Below, piece by piece: positions 23,568-32,659 of a stretch of DNA of 64,000 nt. Source of the stretch: Paenibacillus xylanilyticus. GTDB lineage: Bacteria; Bacillota; Bacilli; Paenibacillales; Paenibacillaceae. How positions within the stretch are numbered: the first letter of the stretch is position 1; every line of letters starts with the position of its first letter. Below the pieces are notes generated by a model. The model did no database searches. It had not been told where the DNA came from and was given only the letters and a program-made list of their open reading frames with translations. The translations under genes were made by a program, and so were the position numbers. The stretch is taken from NCBI RefSeq assembly GCF_013359935.1, contig NZ_JABMCB010000201.1:372001-436000 (forward strand), given 5' to 3'.

Positions 23568-24437
23568 ATGCTGCTTCCCGTTATATTCGCCGGGTTGCTC
23601 GGAGCGGGATGGCTGGTGCTGGATCGAACGCGAGGACAGACCTACCGACATCTGCGCAAACTTCAGATGGAAGGATTGCGTCTGAACAGGCTGCATGGTC
23701 CCTTTCTGTTTTTACTGGACAGATTCGAGGCAGGCCGCAGATTGCCTGTGCTGATGTTCCGCATGCAGCATGCCATTCAGAAAATGTACGGCATACAGCA
23801 CAGTGGAGAGAAAACGATGCTCTATAGTGCTGAAATGTTGACTTATGCTTGGCTGATGCTGCTTGTGGGCTGTCTGCTATCCCTTGTTGGTGATATGGGT
23901 CTCGGAGGCATGGCAGGCGGGCTTGCCCTTGGTGCTGCACTGCCTTTTGCACTCTACAAGGATCTTCATACCAAGGTGCAGCGAAGGGATCAGGATATTC
24001 TCATGGAGCTGCCCGAGTTGTTAAACCGGATTGTATTGCTGGTAGGTGCCGGAGAAACCGTACAAAGGGCTATCGTTCACTGTGTTGCCAGTCAGGGTGA
24101 CCGCGACCACCCGCTGTACAACGAGCTGCGAAAGACCGTTGGCGATTGGAATAATGGTTACTCGTTTCAACAATCGTTTGAACAGTTCAGCCGCCGGTGC
24201 GGTGTACAGGAAGTCACGATCTTCACAACGACGGTGCTGCTGAACTTCCGGCGTGGGGGAGGTGACTTTGTACTTGCGCTGCGGGATCTGTCACATGTGT
24301 TGTGGGAGAAACGCAAGGCTGTCAGTCGGGCAAAGGGAGAACAGGCTTCTTCCAAACTGGTGTTTCCGATGGTTTTGATCTTTTTTACGATTGTGGTCAT
24401 GATCGGAGCACCTGCTTTTATGATGATGAATATGTAG
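23568..24437 (+). CDS. tadC: Tad pilus platform protein TadC
   Basis: A 289-residue type II secretion F-family protein and partner of TadB. The cytoplasmic domain has ELLNRIVLLVGAGETVQRAI and SRAKGEQASSKLVFPMVLIF, typical of TadC, and membrane segments at both ends. Start ATG 23568 after AAGGAG, 12 bp after tadB. Confidence 0.85.
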   Translation: MLLPVIFAGLLGAGWLVLDRTRGQTYRHLRKLQMEGLRLNRLHGPFLFLLDRFEAGRRLPVLMFRMQHAIQKMYGIQHSGEKTMLYSAEMLTYAWLMLLVGCLLSLVGDMGLGGMAGGLALGAALPFALYKDLHTKVQRRDQDILMELPELLNRIVLLVGAGETVQRAIVHCVASQGDRDHPLYNELRKTVGDWNNGYSFQQSFEQFSRRCGVQEVTIFTTTVLLNFRRGGGDFVLALRDLSHVLWEKRKAVSRAKGEQASSKLVFPMVLIFFTIVVMIGAPAFMMMNM

Positions 24438-24448
24438 GGGGAATTGGG

Positions 24449-24637
24449 ATGCAGGAATTGATGAAAAGCAAGGCAAGTGCATTTTGGAAGGAAGAGGACG
24501 GGCTAGGAACGCTGGAGCTGATTCTGATTATTGGCGTCATTATCATTATTGCTTTGATTTTCAAGGATCAAATTAAAACCTTGGTCACTCGGTTACTTGG
24601 TCAAGTTAGTAAGAAGAGTGATGAATTTTTTGAGTAA
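24449..24637 (+). CDS. flp: Flp-type pilin
   Basis: A 62-residue prepilin. A hydrophilic leader ends in G18, followed by LGTLE, which gives Glu at +5 as in type IV-like pilins, then a hydrophobic helix LILIIGVIIIIALIF and a short polar tail. Size and position between tadC and TadE-like genes match Flp. ATG 24449 follows GGGGGAATTGG. Cleavage by the peptidase at 28582-29091 is expected. Confidence 0.8.
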   Translation: MQELMKSKASAFWKEEDGLGTLELILIIGVIIIIALIFKDQIKTLVTRLLGQVSKKSDEFFE

Positions 24638-25292
24638 AAGGTTCAAAAAGGAGGATGGGAGCTTCACAATTGAAGCTTCCCTGGTCTTCCCGGTGGTGCT
24701 GTTTATTCTCGTGTTAATTCTGTTTTTCTCCATGTACATGTACCAAAAGACCTTTTTAAACCAACATGCATATGCAGCATCGGAACGTGCCGCCTACAGT
24801 TGGGATAACAGTCACAAGCAGGCCACGACAGGTGAAGTTGTGGCAGGTGAACATGACAATCTGTACTGGAGACTAACGGATGACCGAATGCTCGGAGCCT
24901 TGTTTGGGTGGGCCGGCGCGGATAATCAGATTAGTGTTCCGGTGCCAGCAGGGGATGGAGAGAATCTCACCGAGAAGAAATTATCCCAAGCAGTACAAGG
25001 CATGCCGAGTGGCATGCGTGGAACAATTGAGTATCAGAATTCTCTGGTGCAGCGAAAAGTTACGACCCAGCTGGAGCAGGTTATAACTTTACCGCTGCCA
25101 TCTTTTTTGTTTGATTCAGGTAACAATGTTCTGACGCAAGGATCATCCGCAGTTGTAGAGCCGACAGAATTTATCCGAACGGTGGATCTGATCCGTTATT
25201 ATGCTGCCAAGTTTAAGGGGAATGGTGGAACCGCAGCAGGTACAGCAGCTGAAGCAGGGCAGGTTCTACAGCATTTTGGCAAAAAACAATAA
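24621..25292 (+). CDS. TadE-like pseudopilin
   Basis: A 223-residue TadE-type protein. The leader KKEDG is followed by SFTIEASLVFPVVLFILVL, with Glu at +5 of the putative cleavage site and one membrane helix; the rest is extracytoplasmic. ATG 24621 overlaps the end of flp by 17 bp. An in-frame TTG at 24597 is less likely. The C-terminal part (YYAAKFKGNGGTAAGTAAEA) is low-complexity. Confidence 0.75.
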   Translation: MNFLSKRFKKEDGSFTIEASLVFPVVLFILVLILFFSMYMYQKTFLNQHAYAASERAAYSWDNSHKQATTGEVVAGEHDNLYWRLTDDRMLGALFGWAGADNQISVPVPAGDGENLTEKKLSQAVQGMPSGMRGTIEYQNSLVQRKVTTQLEQVITLPLPSFLFDSGNNVLTQGSSAVVEPTEFIRTVDLIRYYAAKFKGNGGTAAGTAAEAGQVLQHFGKKQ

Positions 25293-25315
25293 GCAGAGAA
25301 AGGAGGAGAGCAGCG

Positions 25316-27505
25316 CTGTTCAGAAAAAAGAATGGTGAATCTGGAGCTGTAACCCTGTTCTTGATTTTAATCCTGGCTGGGATCTATATGTTTGTGGCTG
25401 TGTTCATTGATTATGCACGGATAGCCGCTTTTAAAGTACAAGCAGAACGCATGACACACGCGGCGATGAGATCGGTGATGTCTGCATATGATACTTCGCT
25501 GCGGGAGTATGGCTTGTTCGGGTATGGGGACAGCGGTGGTGAAGCTATTATGGCCAAGGTGCTGAATGATAGTGTGAAGCCGCCCATGGTGAAGGACGGG
25601 TTTCCAATTTTGGATATCCAGTGGGATACAACTACCCTGAGCATGGAGCGCGAACTGGGCAGATATGACATTTTCAATCGCCAGATCCAGGAGGATATGA
25701 AATATCGGGCTCCGGTTGATTTCACACTAGAAGTGGTCAATCGCTTCAAACCAATGTCGGAGGAAATGAAAGAAGCTGCACATACCGTAGACTTGCTCAA
25801 AAAATTGCAGAAGCTGTATGACAAGCGCGAGGAATTGCTGGATGAGGCGATAGCCAATCAGACGGATGCAGCCAATAAATTGAAGGATCTTCCGGCTTTG
25901 ATTATGAGCCCCCCTTCGCCTGCCATTTACGATGAGATGATGGAAGAAACACCAGAGACTGCTGCCGAGATCGCGGCACGGTATACGGATTATTTGAGCA
26001 AAAAACAAGCAGACGAGGGACTGCCATTCAACCAGCAGCAATATATCCTGGAGCTCGCTCGTTACAGGACAGGTGTAGGTCATGTGGTGACAGGCATAAG
26101 CACGGTCCTGCAACCGGCACAACAGGCTCATCAGTCGAAACTGGAGGAAGCTCAGTCCAAAATTGAAGAAGCGCGCAAAATCAACGAGGAAATGAAACGG
26201 GTCATCGCTGAGGGAGAGAATCGTCCACAGAATGCGAGTTATGAAAAAGTAGGGAATTCGACCCTTCCCGGACAAAGTCCACCATCTACCGGATCGGGCA
26301 GCGAAGCGAAAAATACACGCTCGCTTGCTTCCGAGCTAGTCAGGGCTGACTCGTTGTTCGACCAGTTGAATGAACGGATTCGTTCGCAAACTTCAGATTT
26401 TAATAATGTGAGAAAAGACAGTGTCGAACTAAACACACAGCTTCGCAATGTCACTGGTCAGAGTGGTGTTCCGGTTAAGCCAGCGGTTAGACAGGCCAGT
26501 CAGGTCACGGAACGATACATGGACACTTATGTACGAAGCGGTCCGTCCAATGTCATCCTTCTCAGTAAACAGCTGCTGGAGGATGGTCGGGGATCTGATG
26601 CCCAGCGCAAGGCTAATGACAAAGAGTCCAAGGGGAAATTGAAAGACATGCAGCGAATTTTGTCACAGATTGAAAGGGGGCACTCCGGATCAACGGAAGC
26701 ATTCAAGCAATTAGAGCAGTATTACAATGCAAATATTGCACTTAACCAGGCAAGCCGTGAGGAAGCCAAGAAGGCAGAAATTGCAGGCGACCCGTACGAT
26801 GCTGGCGGTGACTCCATGAACGGAATGGACAGTTTGTTTGGCGGAATGTCTGGTCTTCTGGATCGTCTTGGGGATGAATTGTTTCAGAATGAGTATGCAC
26901 TCGCCTATTTCAATTCGATGGAATTTGGGCAATTGCTGGATTGGACTGAAGGGAACGGGGATTCAAATGAAGTCTTCAAATTGGAGAATCAGGAACTGGA
27001 GTATATCATCTACGGTTTTCATAATGCTTCAGGTAATATTGCCGCTGCATATGCAGAGATTTTTGGCATGCGTTTAGCAATTCGAACGGCAGAGGGCTTG
27101 ATTGAAAACAGTAAGCTCGGCAATCCGCTTCTGGTGTTATCTGCAGCAATTTTATATGGGATTACACACGCCATAGCGGATATGGTGAAACTCGCCAAAG
27201 AGGGTAGTGTGGAGCTGTCCAGATATATCAAGGTCAAGCTTACATACAGGGACCACCTAAGATTATTCTTGTTAATGCATAGTAACAATGAACGCAAGAT
27301 GTCCAGAATGTTGGCTTTGATCCGAATGAATACAGGCGTGAATCCGGATGAAAAACAAACATATGCTTCAGGTAACATCCGCAGCAGTATCAAATTGTGG
27401 TTTTTACCCGGAGTTGTGAAAAGTATAGGTGCGATTATGGGTAATGCAGACCAGGTTGAAGATGGGCGATTATTCATAGATCGGAAGACGGATTATTCCT
27501 ATTGA
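25316..27505 (+). CDS. TadG-like surface protein with apparent CTG start
   Basis: A 729-residue protein. The N-terminus LFRKKNGESGAVTLFLIL leads into a membrane helix and the segment VFIDYARIAAFKVQAERM, the signature of TadG-like proteins in Bacillota. A very strong site AAAGGAGG lies 9 bases before CTG 25316. No ATG, GTG or TTG occurs in frame until TTG 25361, which would remove half the membrane helix and leave the ribosome site 54 bases away. The large extracytoplasmic part has coiled-coil-like stretches (KLEEAQSKIEEARKINEEMK) around residue 265-285 and a basic-rich C-terminal region. Confidence 0.75.
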   Translation: MFRKKNGESGAVTLFLILILAGIYMFVAVFIDYARIAAFKVQAERMTHAAMRSVMSAYDTSLREYGLFGYGDSGGEAIMAKVLNDSVKPPMVKDGFPILDIQWDTTTLSMERELGRYDIFNRQIQEDMKYRAPVDFTLEVVNRFKPMSEEMKEAAHTVDLLKKLQKLYDKREELLDEAIANQTDAANKLKDLPALIMSPPSPAIYDEMMEETPETAAEIAARYTDYLSKKQADEGLPFNQQQYILELARYRTGVGHVVTGISTVLQPAQQAHQSKLEEAQSKIEEARKINEEMKRVIAEGENRPQNASYEKVGNSTLPGQSPPSTGSGSEAKNTRSLASELVRADSLFDQLNERIRSQTSDFNNVRKDSVELNTQLRNVTGQSGVPVKPAVRQASQVTERYMDTYVRSGPSNVILLSKQLLEDGRGSDAQRKANDKESKGKLKDMQRILSQIERGHSGSTEAFKQLEQYYNANIALNQASREEAKKAEIAGDPYDAGGDSMNGMDSLFGGMSGLLDRLGDELFQNEYALAYFNSMEFGQLLDWTEGNGDSNEVFKLENQELEYIIYGFHNASGNIAAAYAEIFGMRLAIRTAEGLIENSKLGNPLLVLSAAILYGITHAIADMVKLAKEGSVELSRYIKVKLTYRDHLRLFLLMHSNNERKMSRMLALIRMNTGVNPDEKQTYASGNIRSSIKLWFLPGVVKSIGAIMGNADQVEDGRLFIDRKTDYSY

Positions 27506-27533
27506 ATAATGCAGTTTTTTCAATGGAGGGATT

Positions 27534-28565
27534 ATGGGGAAGCAGCATCAGCAGAAAAAGGAATGTGCACGATTGCGGATTTGGTTAGGAGAGTTGCGCA
27601 AACGGGGAAGATTAAAATCCCTGCATGAGCAGGCATGCTCTCCGAGAAAGGAACAAGGCAGCATCGTATTGGAAGCTTCACTCGTTCTGCCTGTGTTTCT
27701 GTTCTTTGTCATGTTTCTGATCTATATCGTGCAAATGACATTGATCTCGACAGCCTTGCAGATCACAGCAGGTGAAGCTGTGAAGCAGCTCTCCACCAAG
27801 ATATACCCGGTCTCCCTTGTGTTCACTCCCTCAGATTCGGCTGGCGGCGGAGAGACGGGCAGTGACTGGAAAATACCTGAGTTATCCCTGACCGAGTGGG
27901 CTGAAGAGTACGCCTCATCGCTTCCGGAACCGTTAAGTCATTGGGTGCGTGCGGCTGCCGCCAGCGGTGAACAACCTTTGCAGGAGATTAAGACATCCGT
28001 TACGGAGACTGTACTTGATCCAGCCGTGAAACCTTTGCTTCAACCATTTATTGATCCGGTATTGCTGGATATGGAGCGTGTACATGTTAATGGTATATCT
28101 GTGCCGGATCTCAAAAACAAAACCAATCCGTATTTCAGGTTGGAATTAAGTTATGAACTGCCGATCAAAGTGCCCTTCCTCGGCAAACCATTGCGGATTC
28201 AGGCTGCAGCCGCTGAGCGCGTATGGATCGGGGATACGGGGGAGGGCTCGAACAGCGGTGAGGGAAATGGGGACGCCTCAGGTTCAGTAACCGTGTTATC
28301 CAAGCCGGAGCCGGCATACATAGGGAACAATGCAACAATCAAGGTTAAGTTAGAGCCTGGGGCCACTGCGAACTTAACGATATTTTACAAGTCGGGGGAG
28401 AGCACGGCTAAACATATCGGCTGGGCGACAGCAGACGAGAATGGTGTAATTGAGTGGAACTGGTTTGTAGGTACACGTACAACGGAAGGCACATGGACAT
28501 TTGTAGTGGAAACCGCTGATGGAGTCAAGACAGAAACCGAGTTTAATGTGGCTTCCAGAAAATGA
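27534..28565 (+). CDS. TadE-like protein with C-terminal Ig-like domain
   Basis: A 343-residue protein. After a long basic leader, KEQG then SIVLEASLVLPVFLFFVMF gives Glu at +5 of a prepilin-like site and a membrane helix. The middle portion is TadE-like; residues about 250-343 (PEPAYIGNNATIKVKLEPGA to the end) look like a beta-sandwich domain, joined by a Gly/Ser/Asn linker. Start ATG 27534 after GGAGGG. This extra domain could decorate the pilus or anchor it in the wall (inference). Confidence 0.7.
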   Translation: MGKQHQQKKECARLRIWLGELRKRGRLKSLHEQACSPRKEQGSIVLEASLVLPVFLFFVMFLIYIVQMTLISTALQITAGEAVKQLSTKIYPVSLVFTPSDSAGGGETGSDWKIPELSLTEWAEEYASSLPEPLSHWVRAAAASGEQPLQEIKTSVTETVLDPAVKPLLQPFIDPVLLDMERVHVNGISVPDLKNKTNPYFRLELSYELPIKVPFLGKPLRIQAAAAERVWIGDTGEGSNSGEGNGDASGSVTVLSKPEPAYIGNNATIKVKLEPGATANLTIFYKSGESTAKHIGWATADENGVIEWNWFVGTRTTEGTWTFVVETADGVKTETEFNVASRK

Positions 28566-28581
28566 GGATATATAAGGGGTG

Positions 28582-29091
28582 ATGGAGGTGGATTGGTTCT
28601 ATATAGCCTGTGGTTTATACGTGATGGCTGCCTTTGTAACAGATGTGCGATCCATGAAAATTCCGAATCGGCTGACCTTGCCTGTGACCGCCTTAGGTGT
28701 GTTGGCCCATGGCATTTGGGGAGGTTGGGAAGGGTTATTGTTTTCTGCTGCCGGATTCGCAGCCTGTTTCGGCATTTTGTTTCTAATGTACGCTATCGGG
28801 GCAGTAGGTGCAGGAGATGTGAAACTGTTTGGCGGGATTGGGGCTTGGGTGGGGCTTTCTTTTGGCATCCACGTTATTGTGTATTCTGTTTTATATGCCG
28901 GGGCAATTGGATTAATTATTCTTTTGTTCCGCAGGGATTCAGCCAAACGGATTCGTCACATGGCAGGTGGGCTTGCAGGTTTTTTCATGATGGGTTCGCT
29001 CAAACTGGTTAGCAAGGAGAAAACGTTGAAATTCCCGTTTATGCTCGCTGTATTACCAGGCTTTATCAGTGCCTGCGTCTATATGATTTAA
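28582..29091 (+). CDS. tadV: Prepilin peptidase (CpaA/TadV, A24 family)
   Basis: A 169-residue membrane aspartyl peptidase. The two catalytic Asp are in FVTDVRSMKIPNRLT and GAVGAGDVKLFGG, as in the A24 family without the N-methylation domain. About five membrane segments. Several in-frame starts exist (GTG 28579, ATG 28582, GTG 28588); ATG 28582 is my choice, with AAGGGG just upstream at short spacing. It presumably processes Flp and the two TadE-like proteins. Confidence 0.85.
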   Translation: MEVDWFYIACGLYVMAAFVTDVRSMKIPNRLTLPVTALGVLAHGIWGGWEGLLFSAAGFAACFGILFLMYAIGAVGAGDVKLFGGIGAWVGLSFGIHVIVYSVLYAGAIGLIILLFRRDSAKRIRHMAGGLAGFFMMGSLKLVSKEKTLKFPFMLAVLPGFISACVYMI

Positions 29092-29190
29092 TAAAAATAT
29101 ATCAGATATGTAAGATGAATATGAATATAAATATGAATTTCACACCCTAACGGTAAGTGCAGAAAATATCAATGGAAAGAGAGGATTGGC

Positions 29191-30975
29191 ATGTATGGAT
29201 TAACGAAAGATTTTATTCGAAACGGCGGCGCATTTATGGTTTTGGAAAAAGCGGAAGGGCTGCGGATAGACGAGTTAAGCCGTGTACAGACTGGCATGAT
29301 GTCCTCCAATCATATTCCACGGTTGCTGCCTCTTCACATACGTGAGATGGATCGGAATGTCAGTCTTCAGTATGATATTTCCGGATATAAAATGTTGTCG
29401 CAGGTTTTGAAAACAGGCAAAATCCAGCTGCATGTGCTGTACGGTCTGTTGTTTCAACTCGCAGATACTTTCACGGAATGCCGTCAATACATGCTGGAAC
29501 CTCGTAAATTAATGCTGCAGGAGGAGAGTATATTTTTAAAAGGATCACTGGAGCAAGGAGAGCTGGGCATGGTTTATGTGCCTGTCCAGGACTCGTCGTC
29601 TGCAGACTCGACTCCGGGACAATTCCGCGAGCTGGTAATCAGACTGATGGCTCATGTGCAGGAATTGCAGGGGGAAGGAATTCAGCGAGTCCTGCAATTA
29701 TGTGATAACGAACGGTGGGATATTGGACAACTGCGCGATTTATTGCTGGAGCTATATGCGAATGAGCAAGAAGGCTCAGGTAGTTCTTCATTCCTGTCAT
29801 CACGTGTCATTGAAACAAGAGAAAACGGGAGTGTAAACGAACGACTTGCTCACGTTGAACCAGTGGATGTTCTTCCTCAAGTGCCACGTTCGTTTAGGCA
29901 GAGTGACCTTTCAAAGATCGAGCAAGGAACAATGCGGGACGAACAGTCCAATCTTCGTCAGCCCTCGGCCGCGTTACCAGAACAGGAAGAGGTGAAAGGT
30001 AACAAGGTAATCTCAAGCTTTCTAAATACACGTCCCTCTAGGGAAGCTTCACCACCATTTGCAGGCAGCGTAGATCCATCATTGCACCAGTCTAGCGGAA
30101 TTCCTTATGAGGAAGACATGGAAATGGATCCGAAGACCGGAACGTCTAAAGTGACATATATCATCCTTATTTGCATGGTCAGCATAGCCTTGGTCTGGAG
30201 ATTCGCATACATGGAGCAGCCCGGGCAGACACCAATGATCATATCCACCGTTTTAAGTCTTGCATTACTTGCGGTTGCAGGCTGGGCATGGGTTACTAAA
30301 GGGGAATTCAACTTATCAAAAGCCGTACAGCTTAAGAAGATTGATCAAGCTACTTTTCTGGGGTTGGGTAAAAACAAAAATAAAAACGAAGAGGAAGCAG
30401 AGGGGATGTATCAGGAAAGCTGGCGCTGGAATGCTTCTGATCCGAAGGTAGAAAACAATCCGCCTGAACATGGGTATGCAGGTACAACTCTGAATTCCCG
30501 CTTTCAACAGTTACATACAGAATCAGAATTTGTACCCATGACTCAATATTCCAATTATGCCGCTGCATCAACAGCTGATTTAAACCAAAACGATCTTGGA
30601 ACGGAGGCTACCGTAAATTTGCAAAGCATCTCCGTCGAAGCAGGGAAGGATGCATCTCCAGCATCTCCAGCCTTCTATCTGGAGCGCAGATCGGCAGCAG
30701 GTGATCAGAATGAACGGATGGATGTACGTGGAGCTTCTTTTGTGATAGGCAGATCGGCAGAGATGGTTCAGTGGGTGGATGCGACAACGGGTGTGTCCCG
30801 GGCTCATGTGGAACTCAGCCGGAACAAATCCGGCTATGTTATTAAGGACCTTGGCTCCGTGAATGGAACCATTCTTCAGGGCAAACCGCTGGCACCTTAT
30901 AAAGAATATCCACTGGAAGATGGGGACACATTTACTTTGGCCGAATCCGTTTATACCTATCGTTCAGTCGGATAA
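29191..30975 (+). CDS. DUF6382 and FHA-domain membrane protein
   Basis: A 594-residue protein. The N-terminal 170 residues (HIPRLLPLHIREMDRNVSLQ, then YDISGYKMLSQVLKTGKIQL) match DUF6382, seen in FHA proteins near tad genes of Bacillota. Two hydrophobic segments lie near residues 320-365. The C-terminal 100 residues form an FHA phosphothreonine-binding domain: FVIGRSAEM, GVSRAHVEL and DLGSVNGT. Start ATG 29191 after AAAGAGAGG. It may sense kinase signals for pilus assembly; no kinase gene lies nearby. Confidence 0.8.
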   Translation: MYGLTKDFIRNGGAFMVLEKAEGLRIDELSRVQTGMMSSNHIPRLLPLHIREMDRNVSLQYDISGYKMLSQVLKTGKIQLHVLYGLLFQLADTFTECRQYMLEPRKLMLQEESIFLKGSLEQGELGMVYVPVQDSSSADSTPGQFRELVIRLMAHVQELQGEGIQRVLQLCDNERWDIGQLRDLLLELYANEQEGSGSSSFLSSRVIETRENGSVNERLAHVEPVDVLPQVPRSFRQSDLSKIEQGTMRDEQSNLRQPSAALPEQEEVKGNKVISSFLNTRPSREASPPFAGSVDPSLHQSSGIPYEEDMEMDPKTGTSKVTYIILICMVSIALVWRFAYMEQPGQTPMIISTVLSLALLAVAGWAWVTKGEFNLSKAVQLKKIDQATFLGLGKNKNKNEEEAEGMYQESWRWNASDPKVENNPPEHGYAGTTLNSRFQQLHTESEFVPMTQYSNYAAASTADLNQNDLGTEATVNLQSISVEAGKDASPASPAFYLERRSAAGDQNERMDVRGASFVIGRSAEMVQWVDATTGVSRAHVELSRNKSGYVIKDLGSVNGTILQGKPLAPYKEYPLEDGDTFTLAESVYTYRSVG

Positions 30976-31875
30976 ACCGCGATGTTTCAAATCTTCCAGG
31001 GCATCGGTGAGGGTTGGAAAGGTGAATTGAAAACCATAATCCAGTGCCTTCTGAGGGATGACACGCTGCCCCTGAAGCAGTACAACAGAGAGTTCTCCAA
31101 CCACGGTTTTAATCAGGAATCCGGGGACCGGGAACCAGTGTGGTCGGTGATATACTTTGCCAACCGTGCGTCCAAACTCGTCATTGGTCACGGGATTCGG
31201 AGCGGAGGCGTTCACCGGACCCGAGATTTCCTTATTATGAATCGTAAAATCAATAAGCCTAACAATATCCAATATGTGTATCCAGGTCGTCCACTGTTTG
31301 CCACTTCCAATTCTGCCGCCTACTCCAAGCATATAGGGCAGCTTCATTAACGGAAAAGCTCCTCTTTTATGACCAAGAACCAGGCTTACACGAATTTTGA
31401 CAAGTCTCACATTGTTGATGGCATCCGCAGCGATCTCCCATTGCTCAGCAACACGAGATGGAAAGTTCATAGATTTTTGCGGACAGCTCTCATCAAATGT
31501 ATCTGTTTGGGAGGTTCCGTAGATGGCCATGGCTGATGCCTGAACAACAACTTCCGGTTTATGTTCCAGCTTATCTAACAGCCGGGCTACCTTGGATACA
31601 GTCGTTACCCTGGATTCCACAATCTCGAGCTTGGCTCTGGTCGTCCAGCGCTGATTCAGTGTTTCTCCGGCAAGGTTGACCAACGCATCCAATCCCTCCA
31701 GTAAGTGAGGCATCTCCTCTAGCTGTTCCCAATTTATATATGTAAGGCGTTCGCCGGGATCATGAAGATCAGGCAGTTTGCGCGTAATAACCTGAACCTG
31801 ATGTCCTGCTTGCAGCCAGTAATCTACAAGTGCACTTCCTACAAATCCTGTTCCTCCACAAATGGCAATCTTCAT
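30964..31875 (-). CDS. TIGR01777-family NAD-dependent epimerase (YfcH-like)
   Basis: A 303-residue short-chain reductase. The N-terminal MKIAICGGTGFVGSALVDYW gives the GxxGxxG NAD-binding motif. SAMAIYGTSQTDTFDES carries the YG-type catalytic region of this subfamily, and the C-terminal domain has the DUF1731 pattern ending YGFQFTFPTLTDALEDLK. Start ATG 31875 after AGGGAGGG; the open frame upstream is not supported. It converges on the FHA gene and overlaps it by 12 bp. Biological substrate unknown. Confidence 0.85.
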   Translation of the reverse strand: MKIAICGGTGFVGSALVDYWLQAGHQVQVITRKLPDLHDPGERLTYINWEQLEEMPHLLEGLDALVNLAGETLNQRWTTRAKLEIVESRVTTVSKVARLLDKLEHKPEVVVQASAMAIYGTSQTDTFDESCPQKSMNFPSRVAEQWEIAADAINNVRLVKIRVSLVLGHKRGAFPLMKLPYMLGVGGRIGSGKQWTTWIHILDIVRLIDFTIHNKEISGPVNASAPNPVTNDEFGRTVGKVYHRPHWFPVPGFLIKTVVGELSVVLLQGQRVIPQKALDYGFQFTFPTLTDALEDLKHRGLSD

Positions 31876-32024
31876 GTTTCTGCCCTCCCTGTATTGTGAT
31901 ATTTCATAAATTGGATCAACAAACAGCCCCGGCGGTAAGCAATGCCTGACTGGGAATGACTTACCTGATGGAGCTTGTGTGTTGGACAATGAGTGGACTA
32001 TTCTATCCACGTTTTGAATTTTCC

Positions 32025-32495
32025 TTATTTATTCATTAAATGTTTGTAAGGCGAATAATCAATTTTGTTTTTCTCCAGAAATTTAACCAGAAACTTATTA
32101 TCACGCTTGGGTGTGGCTATAATGTATCCTTTAATACAATGATCTCTGGACACCTCGGTTGCTTTGTTTTCAACAGCGATTTTACCAATCTCTGCAGCAA
32201 TGGAATGTTTGGCGATATCGCGAAACGGTCCCGGTACGGGCTCTACGAGTTGATCCAGGAAAGCCTTGGCCTCATCCGTCCATAAGTGGCGGCTCGTTTC
32301 CACCCAATAATTTTGCCAATCCAGTTTGGACTTGCCGTCTGCTTTTGGGAGCACTTTCAAAAACTTGCGCATCATAAAAAATCCGCCGACACACATGCTG
32401 CCAAGCAAAAGAAAGGTCCAGAATGCAATCGTATTCATAAACCAATTGCTGGGGGAACTGCTGGCCAACGTCATAGCGTAGGATTCGAAAATCAT
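32025..32495 (-). CDS. DUF2621 family membrane protein
   Basis: A 156-residue protein with one N-terminal membrane helix (NTIAFWTFLLLGSMCVGGFF) and a soluble domain containing WTDEAKAFLDQLVEPVPGPF, which I match to the DUF2621 family (YneK of Bacillus subtilis). Start ATG 32495 after GAGGTGA; ATG 32516 has no site. Function unknown. It lies 150 bp upstream of the epimerase gene on the same strand. Confidence 0.8.
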   Translation of the reverse strand: MIFESYAMTLASSSPSNWFMNTIAFWTFLLLGSMCVGGFFMMRKFLKVLPKADGKSKLDWQNYWVETSRHLWTDEAKAFLDQLVEPVPGPFRDIAKHSIAAEIGKIAVENKATEVSRDHCIKGYIIATPKRDNKFLVKFLEKNKIDYSPYKHLMNK

Positions 32496-32659
32496 TGCGG
32501 AGTCACCTCGGTTCATTGATTTTCACGGAAAGACGGATTCCGCCCACCATGTTCCAAATTAGCTGTAAAAAATAGCCTGTATCCCGAATTATAGCGCATT
32601 TCTAGATTTATTTCGATAATCGCGTTAGAATAAGGGATAATTCAGAAAAAGGGGGATCA

